A DNA stretch of 64,000 bases, taken from Acinetobacter sp. C32I. GTDB lineage: Bacteria > Pseudomonadota > Gammaproteobacteria > Pseudomonadales > Moraxellaceae. The stretch lies in assembly GCF_023702715.1 (NCBI RefSeq), contig NZ_CP098480.1:620001-684000 (forward strand), in the 5' to 3' direction. Under the pieces are notes generated by a model. The model worked only from the letters and a program-made list of their open reading frames with translations, was not told the origin of the DNA and searched no databases. A program made the translations under genes and the position numbers. Below are positions 9,425 to 17,928 of this stretch, piece after piece (the stretch's first letter is position 1; each line of letters starts with the position of its first letter).

Positions 9425-10654
9425 TTAACCAAAGATTTGTAAGATACTTTGAATGACAACAACGTTGACAAGGTCAATAAAGAATGCACCGACAAGTGGA
9501 ACAATCAAAAAGGCTTTGTGAGATGGGCCATACATATTGGTAATGGCTTGCATATTTGCAATTGCATTGGGCGTAGCCCCCATACCAAAACCGCAAAGAC
9601 CAGAAGCCAATACTGCTGAATCGTAGTTTTTACCCATGACGCGGAAAGACACATAAACCGCAAAGACCCACATTGCAATAGATTGAGCAATCAATAAAAT
9701 AATCATTGGAATTGCAAGATCAGCCAGTTGCCAAAGTTTCAATGAAACCAGAGCCATTGCTAAAAATAACGCAAGCGCTGTATTACCAAACACATCTATC
9801 GAACGATCAAAGATTTCTTGTTTCAAACCTGTTTCTAACACATTGCGTAAAAGAATACCGCCACCTAAAGCCCATACAAATGTAGGTAATTCAATTGCGG
9901 TGCCAATGGTTAGGTTTTTCATGGTTTCAGCAAACGCCAAAGCAAAGGCAAACATACCTAAAGTGACAATGGCATTATCCGCTGTGATCAAGCGAACTTT
10001 TTGTGGTGCTTCAAAGGTGTATTCACTATCAGTTAGCGGTGCTTCTTTATTTTCTGCACGAATTTCCGCTTTTAAAGGTGAAGCAAGGTTGTGTTTACGA
10101 ATGAGGTAACGGGCTAAAGGTCCTCCCATTAAACCACCGACAACCATACCAAAGGTCGCACTTGCAATCCCCATTGGTAATGCGCCTTCAACGGCATATT
10201 TGGTCTCAAAAATTGGTCCCCATGCCCCAGCAGTACCTAAACCACCCACCAAAGCGATTGAACCAGCGACAACACCCATTAATGGATCAAGACCGACAGC
10301 AGAAGCAATTGCCATTCCGACGCCATTTTGAATGATGACAAAGAAGGAAATCGCAATTAAGAAGATAATGAGCGGTTTGCCACCTTCCTTAAGTTTGGCA
10401 AAATTAGCACTCAAGCCAATCGATGCGAAAAACATAAGCATGAACGTATCTTGCATTGGCTTATTAACAGAGATGGTATAGCCCGCAAATTGATGAATTG
10501 AATAGAAAATAACTGCACCCACCAAACCACCAGCAACGGGTTCTGGGATATTGTATTTGGTTAAAAATGGGATGTGCTTATTTAAAATGCGTCCTACATA
10601 GAGGACCAACACCGCTAGCATGAGCGTATATGTTGGATTAAGTATGAAATCCAT
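9425..10654 (-). CDS. gltS: Sodium/glutamate symporter
   Basis: 409-residue inner-membrane carrier taking up glutamate with sodium. About ten hydrophobic segments are visible, with the GltS-type conserved patches IPEPVAGGLVGA (about 36-47) and GFGMGATPNAIANM near the C terminus. A start at 10654 is chosen because AAGGA sits 6 bases upstream, while an upstream in-frame GTG nine codons earlier has no ribosome-binding site. It stands alone with a terminator behind it. Confidence 0.93.
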   Translation of the reverse strand: MDFILNPTYTLMLAVLVLYVGRILNKHIPFLTKYNIPEPVAGGLVGAVIFYSIHQFAGYTISVNKPMQDTFMLMFFASIGLSANFAKLKEGGKPLIIFLIAISFFVIIQNGVGMAIASAVGLDPLMGVVAGSIALVGGLGTAGAWGPIFETKYAVEGALPMGIASATFGMVVGGLMGGPLARYLIRKHNLASPLKAEIRAENKEAPLTDSEYTFEAPQKVRLITADNAIVTLGMFAFALAFAETMKNLTIGTAIELPTFVWALGGGILLRNVLETGLKQEIFDRSIDVFGNTALALFLAMALVSLKLWQLADLAIPMIILLIAQSIAMWVFAVYVSFRVMGKNYDSAVLASGLCGFGMGATPNAIANMQAITNMYGPSHKAFLIVPLVGAFFIDLVNVVVIQSILQIFG

Positions 10655-10989
10655 AGATGTCCTTAAAATATGAACCGTCAAGAGCGTAAAAAGGCGCTCT
10701 GAGATCGCTAGATTAAATTAAAAAAAACAGCTTTAAAATATGTGATCTGGTTAACAATTAAACATTGCTGCATCTGGGTGGTTGTTGCGAAATACTTAAG
10801 TAAACAAAGAGTAAAATTCCAGTAAATTTAAGCACTTAATTTAATGATTGTTTATTTCAGGTTGCATTTGGTTTTATTGAATATATGGAATAGTTTGAGA
10901 GATTTTTTGTTTCTCAGTGCTACTTGTTCAAACGGATAATTTTTATTCTGTTATTGGGTCGGATGATATAAGAAAGATGAATTAAGTGG
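10655..10989. other. Non-coding region upstream of gltS
   Basis: AT-rich divergent spacer expected to hold the gltS promoter. I see no gene, RNA or clear repeat in it. Confidence 0.4.
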
Positions 10990-11292
10990 TTGCAAGTGTA
11001 TTGTTCAGCTGAGCAACTGAAAACAATTGGATGTATTGACTGGCCAAAATTTGAAAAAAAAGATCAATCCGTTGAGTATCAATTTAATTTTCTGAAAAGT
11101 AGGGTCTCGAATGTTTTGGAAGGGTCCAAATGTGAGTCAATTTATTGTCAGGATATAATGGATGTTAAAAAGTCCACCTTATTGGGCATTTTTAATGCAA
11201 GACGTATAGCCGGGTTTTATAGTGTAATCGAAAAAGAAAATGTGGTAACTCACAGACTAGGCGTATACTGTTTATACGTATTAGAATCATAA
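10990..11292 (+). CDS. Hypothetical protein (about 100 aa)
   Basis: Not recognised. The frame is open from a TTG at 10990; a GTG at 10996 would also serve, and neither has a strong ribosome-binding site, so the start is uncertain. The protein has no signal peptide, five Cys, and a pattern of alternating polar and hydrophobic residues. It ends 10 bases before the next small membrane-protein gene, which suggests a two-gene unit. Confidence 0.5.
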   Translation: MQVYCSAEQLKTIGCIDWPKFEKKDQSVEYQFNFLKSRVSNVLEGSKCESIYCQDIMDVKKSTLLGIFNARRIAGFYSVIEKENVVTHRLGVYCLYVLES

Positions 11293-11302
11293 GGAATCCG
11301 AA

Positions 11303-11497
11303 ATGCTGGTTAAATTTGCAATGCGCTTCATGGGTGTTTTATTTGCGGTATTGGCTTTGGCTGCTATCGTTATACATTTCTTTTTTTCTAGTAAGTTAAC
11401 AACAGATTTATGGATTATTGTAGTCCCAATTATCTTAGGCGTTCCAATGCTAACCTCTGTGATTGTTGCACGAGATGATGAGTTAAACGTTCACTAA
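11303..11497 (+). CDS. Small membrane protein with two transmembrane helices (64 aa)
   Basis: Two hydrophobic segments (about residues 7-27 and 36-55) separated by a short polar turn, with a charged C-terminal tail (RDDELNVH). AAGGAA lies 8 bases before the ATG, and a terminator follows, so the gene is credible. Small two-helix inner-membrane proteins of this type are widespread and mostly uncharacterised; no function is proposed. Confidence 0.72.
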   Translation: MLVKFAMRFMGVLFAVLALAAIVIHFFFSSKLTTDLWIIVVPIILGVPMLTSVIVARDDELNVH

Positions 11498-11517
11498 AAA
11501 TTACAGTTTAATTGAAT

Positions 11518-11545
11518 AAAAGCTCATCAAAAGATGGGCTTTTTG
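11518..11545 (+). terminator. Intrinsic terminator after the small membrane protein gene
   Basis: AAAAGCTCATC - AAAA - GATGGGCTTTTT hairpin with T run. Confidence 0.8.
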
Positions 11546-11590
11546 CATTTCTATGATATAAAAATATTTCCCATGATTCAGGAGATTGAA

Positions 11591-11884
11591 GTGGTTATTT
11601 CTCAGATAAGACAAAGTATAGACCGAGAATATGAAGTATTCATACACTCCAGCAGCTACCAATCTTATAAAAATAGTGAGATACAGACAAAAGCACAGTT
11701 TTTAACGAATGCTTTAAAAGCGATAAAATATCCACATACCAATTTAATCCCTTTAGGTGGCGGTGTTTATAAATTATTGAATTTTGATCACTTTGAACTA
11801 GATCTTAATTTATTTAATACCCCCTCATTTCATAATAGAACCGCTTTTATCGACTGGGTATCTAAAAGTTTGTTTTCACAATAA
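11591..11884 (+). CDS. Hypothetical protein (97 aa)
   Basis: Not recognised. A GTG at 11591 is preceded by CAGGAG at 7-base spacing, the best start; longer in-frame starts at 11573 and 11534 exist, but the latter lies within the preceding terminator. The protein is soluble, with a predicted helix at the start and a mixed C-terminal half (GGGVYKLLNFDHFELDLNLF) that looks like beta strands. No signal peptide or Cys. Confidence 0.6.
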   Translation: MVISQIRQSIDREYEVFIHSSSYQSYKNSEIQTKAQFLTNALKAIKYPHTNLIPLGGGVYKLLNFDHFELDLNLFNTPSFHNRTAFIDWVSKSLFSQ

Positions 11885-11965
11885 AGACATCGATAATCTA
11901 TATGTTTGGAAGCAGCTTAAGAAGGCTTTGGCGAATTATGGATGAAAGTTGGGTTGCTGAAGGAT

Positions 11966-12004
11966 AAAACGCTCAGTTCATCATTGATTTTGAGCGTTTG
12001 TTTT
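11966..12004. terminator. Bidirectional terminator between convergent small genes
   Basis: AAAACGCTCA and TGAGCGTTT arms with a 15-base loop, A-rich before and TGTTTT after; it separates a plus-strand gene ending at 11884 from a minus-strand gene ending at 12043. Confidence 0.65.
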
Positions 12005-12042
12005 AGGTTTATTGAAGAATATTGAAGTTTGTTGCTTAAGTG

Positions 12043-12285
12043 TTATGCTATTTTTTTCATATGTTCTAAGCAATCAATTGCTGTCTTGCTTGTGACACTG
12101 AGTTCTTTAGCTAAAGTGTGAGCTTGGTCCCAACTAAATATTTCAAGTTTTACCAATAATAACAACGTCATTTCAATATGATTTTTACTCTTAATAATTT
12201 CTTCCAAATTATTAAGATCAATTAACATATCAATTTCGGTTTTGATATGGTCAATTGCGGCATCTTTTTGCTGTTTTTGATACAT
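12043..12285 (-). CDS. Small helical hypothetical protein (80 aa)
   Basis: Not recognised. Strong ribosome-binding site AGGAG 8 bases from the ATG supports translation. Almost entirely helical, Lys/Glu/Leu-rich, with a late segment (HTLAKELSVTSKTAIDCLEHM) that could pack as a helix-turn-helix-like hairpin, though too short to call. Large AT-rich flanks surround it. Confidence 0.65.
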   Translation of the reverse strand: MYQKQQKDAAIDHIKTEIDMLIDLNNLEEIIKSKNHIEMTLLLLVKLEIFSWDQAHTLAKELSVTSKTAIDCLEHMKKIA

Positions 12286-13061
12286 TTTTTTTCTCCTATA
12301 AAAGGTATCTCAATGATTAATAGAATACTTAAATAGCTTAATTATTTATTAAACCAAAATTAATTGAATATTAAATAGAATGCTATGGGTATTCATTAAT
12401 GTATTTTTCCCTGTCTGCTCCGAATCACTTTTAGATTTCCATTTCATTAATAAATGAAAAATACTCTAATTTTATAGTGTAAATAATAAGCTCTAGTCAA
12501 CCAACTGTTACATTTTGATGAGACTTTTTTGTATATTTTGTGACAAGCTTTCATGAGTGTTGTTGTTTTCCTTGTAAATGATTTTTTATTTAATTTAATC
12601 AATGATTAAAATTTAATTTTTTTTACGTTTTGAAATTGATTTTTTGATTCAAAAGTGACAAATATGACATTTTTTTACAACAGCAAAATAAGTGGGTGTC
12701 AAAAGTGATCATAAAGGAAAAATATTTGTCATTTTTTACCTATATAAGCCATGTATAAAAGATATGTTTATTTAATGCTTTAATTAGAAAGGCGTTTAAT
12801 CAGTATAAATATATTTACAATTAGGTTGTTGTAGAATGTAATATTTTAAAAAAATTATATTAATCATAAGTTTATGGTTGTTTTTTACTAAACTTGCTAT
12901 AAAAGCAAGTACTTCTTAATTTAGCTATTGGTTAATATGAGTTTATGCTAGATTTTAAAAATAGATTAACCAGATATCGGATTTTATTATTTATTTCAAA
13001 CATTTAAATAAAAATAAATTATTCTCTAAGCTCTTAAATTCAAATAAAAATAGGTATTCGG
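12286..13061. other. Long AT-rich intergenic region
   Basis: About 780 bases with no credible gene. It contains an inverted repeat GACAAATAT (12657-12665) / ATATTTGTC (12722-12730) and a related CAAAAGTGA repeat at about 12650 and 12700. It probably includes the promoters of the outer-membrane protein gene and of the small minus-strand gene. Extremely low GC content suggests foreign or eroded DNA. Confidence 0.5.
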
Positions 13062-13718
13062 ATGAAAACTATATTGATTGGGGCAATAGGATTCGCTACA
13101 TGTTTAATAACCATAAATGCATGGGCAGATACACCACTACAAGTCAATTACGGCGCACCTCAGGCACTAGGCGAGCTGACGGTAGCTCCGCAAACAGAGC
13201 AGCACTATCGTAGTGAAAGCAGGAGTGGTATTCAAACCTCGATATTCGCTGAATATTATGGCTCAAGATTAAAATCAGATGAAGTCGATGGACATGAAAA
13301 GCTCAATGGTTTTGGTACAGGTGTGACATTTACAGCTTTAGATACACTGAGTTCAACATTTGGCCTGAATTATCAAAAAAATGCGGATTGGAAAAGTACT
13401 GAGATTAATGTGAAAGGAGGCTACACCTTTTACGATCATAACAATAGCTATGCAAATGCAAGTATTGGTGTGGGATATGCGTGGCTGAAAGCTGATGACT
13501 ATGATGTCAAATTACGTTATGTCACATTACCAATAGAGTTTGAGCTAGGACATTATATTCAATCAAATATTGCGGCTTATGTTGGGCTAGGCTACAAATG
13601 GCTTTATATTGAAAATTATAAAGATGTCTGTACAGGTTATTTTTGTGATAGCACCGCGGCTGATGTGCTGGATATGGGTGGGATGACTTATAAAGTGGGG
13701 ATGCGCTATCTGTTCTGA
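13062..13718 (+). CDS. Small outer-membrane beta-barrel protein
   Basis: 218 residues with a signal peptide (residues 1-22, ending AWA) and a mature chain of alternating hydrophobic/polar strands ending in a C-terminal aromatic (MRYLF), the classical BAM insertion signal. The pattern fits an eight-stranded OmpA/OmpW-like barrel without a peptidoglycan-binding domain. One Cys pair (CTGYFC) lies in an extracellular loop. Monocistronic, with a terminator after it. Role in adhesion, permeability or envelope stability cannot be decided. Confidence 0.8.
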   Translation: MKTILIGAIGFATCLITINAWADTPLQVNYGAPQALGELTVAPQTEQHYRSESRSGIQTSIFAEYYGSRLKSDEVDGHEKLNGFGTGVTFTALDTLSSTFGLNYQKNADWKSTEINVKGGYTFYDHNNSYANASIGVGYAWLKADDYDVKLRYVTLPIEFELGHYIQSNIAAYVGLGYKWLYIENYKDVCTGYFCDSTAADVLDMGGMTYKVGMRYLF

Positions 13719-13743
13719 TGAAGATCTGAATGATTAACTCCTG

Positions 13744-13770
13744 AGGCTTATCTATGGATAGGCCTTTTTG
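13744..13770 (+). terminator. Intrinsic terminator after the barrel protein gene
   Basis: AGGCTTATC - TATG - GATAGGCCT, nine pairs with one G-T wobble, then TTTTT. Confidence 0.8.
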
Positions 13771-13902
13771 TTGATTGAAAATATGCATTTACATAAAGTC
13801 GATATAACTGGTGGTGTTTTGATCAGCACTTACGCTTGCAAACAGTTAAAAAATGGTGATCAATTAAGATAAAAGCTCAATGATTAATTAGAGCATTTTC
13901 AA

Positions 13903-15774
13903 ATGACAAATACTTTTGAATATAAACAAAAAAATTTAAAAACATCTCCTGCATTAAATGTTGGCACTTCTATTATTGATCGTTTTAGTCCGAAATACTG
14001 GCGTATTGATGGACCACAGACAATGTCGTTTGCAATTACCAATTATGGCAATGGTTTTGAAGCATTATTTCGCTCACGAACAACGACAGATTTGGCAGGG
14101 GTGATTTGGGATTCTTACGATGCAAAAGATCATAAGCATCTTGCCTATGAAACCAAATATGATTACACAGGCGTGATTTGGGATTTTGATATTGAATTGT
14201 CTCCATCCATGCCGATGTTGAACAATCCTACTTTGACACCAACACTTACTGTGCAATACAAAGCCAATGGTGAGGACAAGGTTGCTTACATCGTCTTGTT
14301 TAATTATGCAAATCAGCCAGCATCTCGCTCAGCACATATTCATATTAATTGGAATACGGTTAAAGCTGGTTTTGCCGCAACAGATACTTTTCCTGTGACC
14401 AATATTCAGCGAATTTCGTTTTCAGGTTTTACGAGCAGTTATAATGGGCATTCTACCCAGCCTTTAGCCCAAGCCGAAGAGGGCTATATCCGTATTACCA
14501 ATTCGGTGACCACTGGGCCAAATGCCAAACTCACGTTAAAGCGAGTGTCGGTACCTCAGCATAATTATGGCCTGTGTACCAGTTATGATGATCATTATGA
14601 TCTTAATCCACAGCGCTTGGTCGATAATTTGCAGGCTTTGGGCTATCACGGTTTGATTAATCATTATTGTGGTATGTCTAAGTATCCTGAAATGTCTTGG
14701 GACAGTAGTATTAATAAATGGCAAATTCCAGATACGTTGGTGACCAATCAATCTGTTGTAAATCCATGTACACGTAAATGGCATGAGCGTTTTGCTCAAG
14801 CATTACAAAATGCTGGGATGCAGCCTGTATTTGGTGTCAGCTTTGAAATGTATTCATTAGGTGCAAATGAGTTTTGGGCACAACGTGATTGGAATAGTAA
14901 TTTAGGTCGTACCGGTTACGAGCCGCCTAGTTATTTCTTTAGCCCGTGTGATCAAAATGCACTTGCTTATCTACATAAAGCGTTTATTGAGTTTGCTGAT
15001 ACGATGGCTGTAGGCGGCTGTCCTGTAAATATGCAAATTGGTGAACCTTGGTGGTGGTATAACCAGGGTACGGATTTACCATGTGTTTATGATTATCCAA
15101 CTAAATTGGCATTTAATGCAGATACTGGATTGTATGCACCAGACTTGGGAACGATCTATGAGGCCGTAAATAAAACTGGAACGCCGTATGATGAATTTAA
15201 AGCTTGGTTAAAAAATAAATTAGGGCAAACCTGTCAAGACATTCGCACCGTGATTAAAGCCAAATACCCAAATGCTAAAGTTTGTCCATTGATTTTCTTT
15301 CCAACGATTCGCACACCGATTGAAACCTTGGCAACTGATATTAACTTTCCGCGTGAGCATTATGCTTACCCTAATTTTGATTATCTGATGACCGAGGCCT
15401 ATGACTGGATATTGGAGGCTCGATTAAATTTGGCGCACCAAGCTGTTGCTGAAATTCCGAGCCAAGATCTGAACTATCCTGCGGATAAAGTCGCTTATTT
15501 AGCCGGATTTGTTCCTGATTCTTCGATTGCCCATCTTTATGGCTTTGATAAGAACAAGCCATATCGAACTCCAATTTGGCAACGTGTGTTTGGAGATATG
15601 CAGAATAATAATGCTTTGGGACTGATGAAGCAGCTGATCTGGGCTTATCCGCAAATCATGCAAGATTCTGTAACGATTGATATTGCTCAAGCACCAAATG
15701 GTTTCTTTATCGAAAATACACTCTATACCCCTGTGAGTGATGATACGCCGTATCCACCTGAGATCTATTTGTAA
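13903..15774 (+). CDS. Large TIM-barrel glycoside-hydrolase-like protein with N-terminal beta domain
   Basis: 623 residues, no signal peptide. Residues 1-210 look like a beta-sandwich (WDSYDAKDHKHLAYETKYDY; repeated GVIW segments at about 66 and 90). A second half beginning near residue 225 (CTSYDDHYDLNPQRLVDNLQ) has alternating helices and strands with the acidic and aromatic patches expected of a TIM barrel (GEPWWWYNQG near 383; MTEAYDWILEARL near 496). It resembles glycoside-hydrolase-like tail proteins of some phages, which I recall only vaguely as a non-contractile-tail-sheath family; no phage structural genes flank it. Function and location are unknown. Confidence 0.6.
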   Translation: MTNTFEYKQKNLKTSPALNVGTSIIDRFSPKYWRIDGPQTMSFAITNYGNGFEALFRSRTTTDLAGVIWDSYDAKDHKHLAYETKYDYTGVIWDFDIELSPSMPMLNNPTLTPTLTVQYKANGEDKVAYIVLFNYANQPASRSAHIHINWNTVKAGFAATDTFPVTNIQRISFSGFTSSYNGHSTQPLAQAEEGYIRITNSVTTGPNAKLTLKRVSVPQHNYGLCTSYDDHYDLNPQRLVDNLQALGYHGLINHYCGMSKYPEMSWDSSINKWQIPDTLVTNQSVVNPCTRKWHERFAQALQNAGMQPVFGVSFEMYSLGANEFWAQRDWNSNLGRTGYEPPSYFFSPCDQNALAYLHKAFIEFADTMAVGGCPVNMQIGEPWWWYNQGTDLPCVYDYPTKLAFNADTGLYAPDLGTIYEAVNKTGTPYDEFKAWLKNKLGQTCQDIRTVIKAKYPNAKVCPLIFFPTIRTPIETLATDINFPREHYAYPNFDYLMTEAYDWILEARLNLAHQAVAEIPSQDLNYPADKVAYLAGFVPDSSIAHLYGFDKNKPYRTPIWQRVFGDMQNNNALGLMKQLIWAYPQIMQDSVTIDIAQAPNGFFIENTLYTPVSDDTPYPPEIYL

Positions 15775-16034
15775 TAATGAATGCTTAATTGAAAGGGCTT
15801 TGTGATTCAAAGCCACTTCTATTTTCATCCTTTGTCTAATTTTTAATAGAAAGTTTTGAATCACGAAGTGAGTACTGGCGGAATATCCATAGAATTTTTG
15901 TTTGATCATACGCAGTTAAATTTTTCTTACCCAACTGGTACAAAAGATATCTGCGGTGTCGCACTTTAATGATAAATTAGAACAAATAACCCGCTTCGGC
16001 GGATTTCAATGAATTTATCGTATGCAGCATTGTT

Positions 16035-16367
16035 ATGAAAAGTAAAATTCTATTTTTAGGCTTAATCTCCATCTTATTTGTAGGTTGTAGTAAACAGCCT
16101 GAAGTCAAAAATGAGCAAGCACAGGAGAGCTTTGAAGTAGTAGATAACAAGATTTCCGAATATATGGATATTCTGGATAATCCGGATACTCCTAAAGAAG
16201 AGCAGACACGTGTTCTTTGTAAGGACTATCCAAAATTATATGAATCTAAATATATTCCTGCATTATTAAAACTGGCACCTAAAGACTATACACAAGAAAA
16301 GTTGATGGCTGATCTCAAAACCTCGACTGATTACTATGCTGAAAAGTTGGATATCACCTGTAAATAA
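16035..16367 (+). CDS. Small lipoprotein
   Basis: 110 residues. The lipobox LFVGC at about residues 14-18 of a short signal peptide predicts a lipid-modified Cys18 and anchoring in the envelope; the residue after Cys is Ser, which favours outer-membrane sorting. The mature chain is charged, helical and has two further Cys (LCKDY and a C-terminal CK). Not recognised beyond that. A terminator follows. Confidence 0.75.
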   Translation: MKSKILFLGLISILFVGCSKQPEVKNEQAQESFEVVDNKISEYMDILDNPDTPKEEQTRVLCKDYPKLYESKYIPALLKLAPKDYTQEKLMADLKTSTDYYAEKLDITCK

Positions 16368-16375
16368 GCATCTAT

Positions 16376-16399
16376 AGAGAGGAGATTTCCTCTCTTTTT
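16376..16399 (+). terminator. Intrinsic terminator after the lipoprotein gene
   Basis: AGAGAGG - 6-base loop - CCTCTCT followed by TTTT. Confidence 0.85.
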
Positions 16400-16496
16400 A
16401 TTATTGTAAATAAGAATTAATATCATTAATTGCATGATAGCTAAATAACTGTGCTAAGATTCGCTGCTTATAAATTTATCGCTTAACAATAAAATC

Positions 16497-17006
16497 ATGA
16501 AGAAAATTTTTTTGATGACATCAATTTTAATCACTTGCTCGTCTATTTTCGCTATTGAGTCTGATTTTCAGCAATCGATTTATCTAGATGCTGAAAATAC
16601 CCGTTATAGTCCGAACCAAAATACTTTTTCGGCTGCTAATATTCAAATCAGACAAGGCACGATTGATATCCACGCTGCAAAAGCGATTGGGACATTGAGA
16701 AACGGCCAACCTCATCAAATTACGCTTACGGGAAGCCCCGTCAAGTTTCAACAGAAAGTGAGTGAAGCAAAAGGGATGGTCTATGGTAAAGCCGATCACA
16801 TAGATTACAGCACGTCTGCAACGGAGATCATATTAAAGGGCAATGCATCAGTGATCATGGATGGTTCCAGTATTTCAGCAGAAACACTCAGATATAATTT
16901 AACAGTTGGTGATATAGAGGCTCAAGGTGTACCAAACAAGCGTGTCCAAATGATTATCCCGCCACAGAAGAATGTACAGATGAAGCCGCTTATCAGGAGT
17001 CAGTAG
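16497..17006 (+). CDS. Stand-alone LptA/OstA-domain periplasmic protein
   Basis: 169 residues with a signal peptide (about 1-18, ending SIFA) and the beta-jellyroll pattern of LptA (about 27-150: YLDAENTRYSPNQNTFSAANIQIRQG and GSPVKFQQ). LptA forms the periplasmic bridge carrying lipopolysaccharide or lipooligosaccharide to the outer membrane. The usual neighbours (lptC, lptB, kdsC) are absent here, so this is probably a paralogue or a protein with a related lipid-shielding role. Monocistronic. Confidence 0.75.
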   Translation: MKKIFLMTSILITCSSIFAIESDFQQSIYLDAENTRYSPNQNTFSAANIQIRQGTIDIHAAKAIGTLRNGQPHQITLTGSPVKFQQKVSEAKGMVYGKADHIDYSTSATEIILKGNASVIMDGSSISAETLRYNLTVGDIEAQGVPNKRVQMIIPPQKNVQMKPLIRSQ

Positions 17007-17166
17007 GCGAGTCTAAGTGCTTCTATTTGCTTATTTACGGCGTAAAATCTTTATTCTTGTATTTACGCGCCAAAATCTGTCGTTTAGTTGAGTTTATGGA
17101 CTTGAAAAACTGGAAATAGAACATATTATAATTTTTTTCTTATTCTGATATCACAGGCGGAATACG

Positions 17167-17448
17167 GTGAACGAAGAAGTTTTGTTACCTGCATCACGAG
17201 CGACTGCAATTTCTAATGCAAATGTTAAAAAGTTAACAGTAGATAAAATTCTCTCAAAAATTTCCAGTACGATTAAATTAAGAGCCAGTGATGGTGATCG
17301 AGATGCTTTACAACAATTTTCAAAACATGAAGTTAGTAGCGAAGATGCCGATATTGTTGTGAACGAGCTAAAAACAGCGGGTTATCGGGTATTTCTCAAT
17401 CCTAATTTTACCAATACCAATATTCAGTTTCAGCTAGAGTGGGACTGA
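17167..17448 (+). CDS. Hypothetical protein (93 aa)
   Basis: Not recognised. GTG start with AGGCGG upstream. Soluble, with a helical first two thirds rich in Lys, Ser and Asp and a C-terminal beta segment (YRVFLNPNFTNTNIQFQLEWD). A terminator follows, supporting an expressed gene. The acidic-polar profile would suit a small phage-derived or regulatory protein, but nothing identifies it. Confidence 0.62.
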   Translation: MNEEVLLPASRATAISNANVKKLTVDKILSKISSTIKLRASDGDRDALQQFSKHEVSSEDADIVVNELKTAGYRVFLNPNFTNTNIQFQLEWD

Positions 17449-17468
17449 GATTTTAAAGATCATAAAGA

Positions 17469-17496
17469 AGCTCCAAATTTGTTTGGGGCTTTTTTA
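17469..17496 (+). terminator. Intrinsic terminator
   Basis: AGCTCCAAA - TTTG - TTTGGGGCT stem with one wobble pair, followed by TTTTT. Confidence 0.85.
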
Positions 17497-17638
17497 TATG
17501 GTAACCAAACTGTTTGTTACTGCATTGAACCAAGCTTAGAGCTTTCTATAGGTACATTTCCAGCAGATAAATCAGAATCCTTTCCTTAAATGTTTAATAA
17601 AAATGCCTATAATGTAAAAAAAGCATGATAGAGCAAAA

Positions 17639-17893
17639 ATGAGTTTAAGAGGATGGCTAGTGATTTTGTCGGGACTAACATTGACCTTAGTTGCTTATTT
17701 ATATTGGAACTATACGCAAACTGGTGGTTATAACAAAAATAGTGATGGTTACTATGGCTATTCCTTCCCAATGGACAATGGTTTAAAAAACGCGGCTGAT
17801 TGTGAATTGGCAAATACTGAGAATCCAGATGAGTCACCTGTATCACAAGAGTGGATGGAAGGGTGCAGAAAGTACTTTGAGATCAATCAATAA
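17639..17893 (+). CDS. Small single-pass membrane protein (84 aa)
   Basis: An N-terminal hydrophobic helix (about residues 6-22) followed by a Tyr/Gly/Asn-rich region (GGYNKNSDGYYGYSF) and two Cys (about 55 and 75). It could be an uncleaved inner-membrane anchor with a periplasmic tail, or a signal peptide. Function unknown. A perfect bidirectional terminator follows. Confidence 0.7.
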   Translation: MSLRGWLVILSGLTLTLVAYLYWNYTQTGGYNKNSDGYYGYSFPMDNGLKNAADCELANTENPDESPVSQEWMEGCRKYFEINQ

Positions 17894-17917
17894 AAAAGCA
17901 CCTGACGGTGCTTTTTT
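17892..17917. terminator. Perfect bidirectional terminator
   Basis: AAAAAAGCACC - TGAC - GGTGCTTTTTT; serves the plus-strand small protein gene and the convergent mechanosensitive channel gene. Confidence 0.92.
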
Positions 17918-17928
17918 ATTGATCTAGA

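Noticed and set aside
10655..10681. Upstream GTG as the gltS start
   Set aside because: No ribosome-binding site; AAGGA is correctly spaced for ATG 10654.
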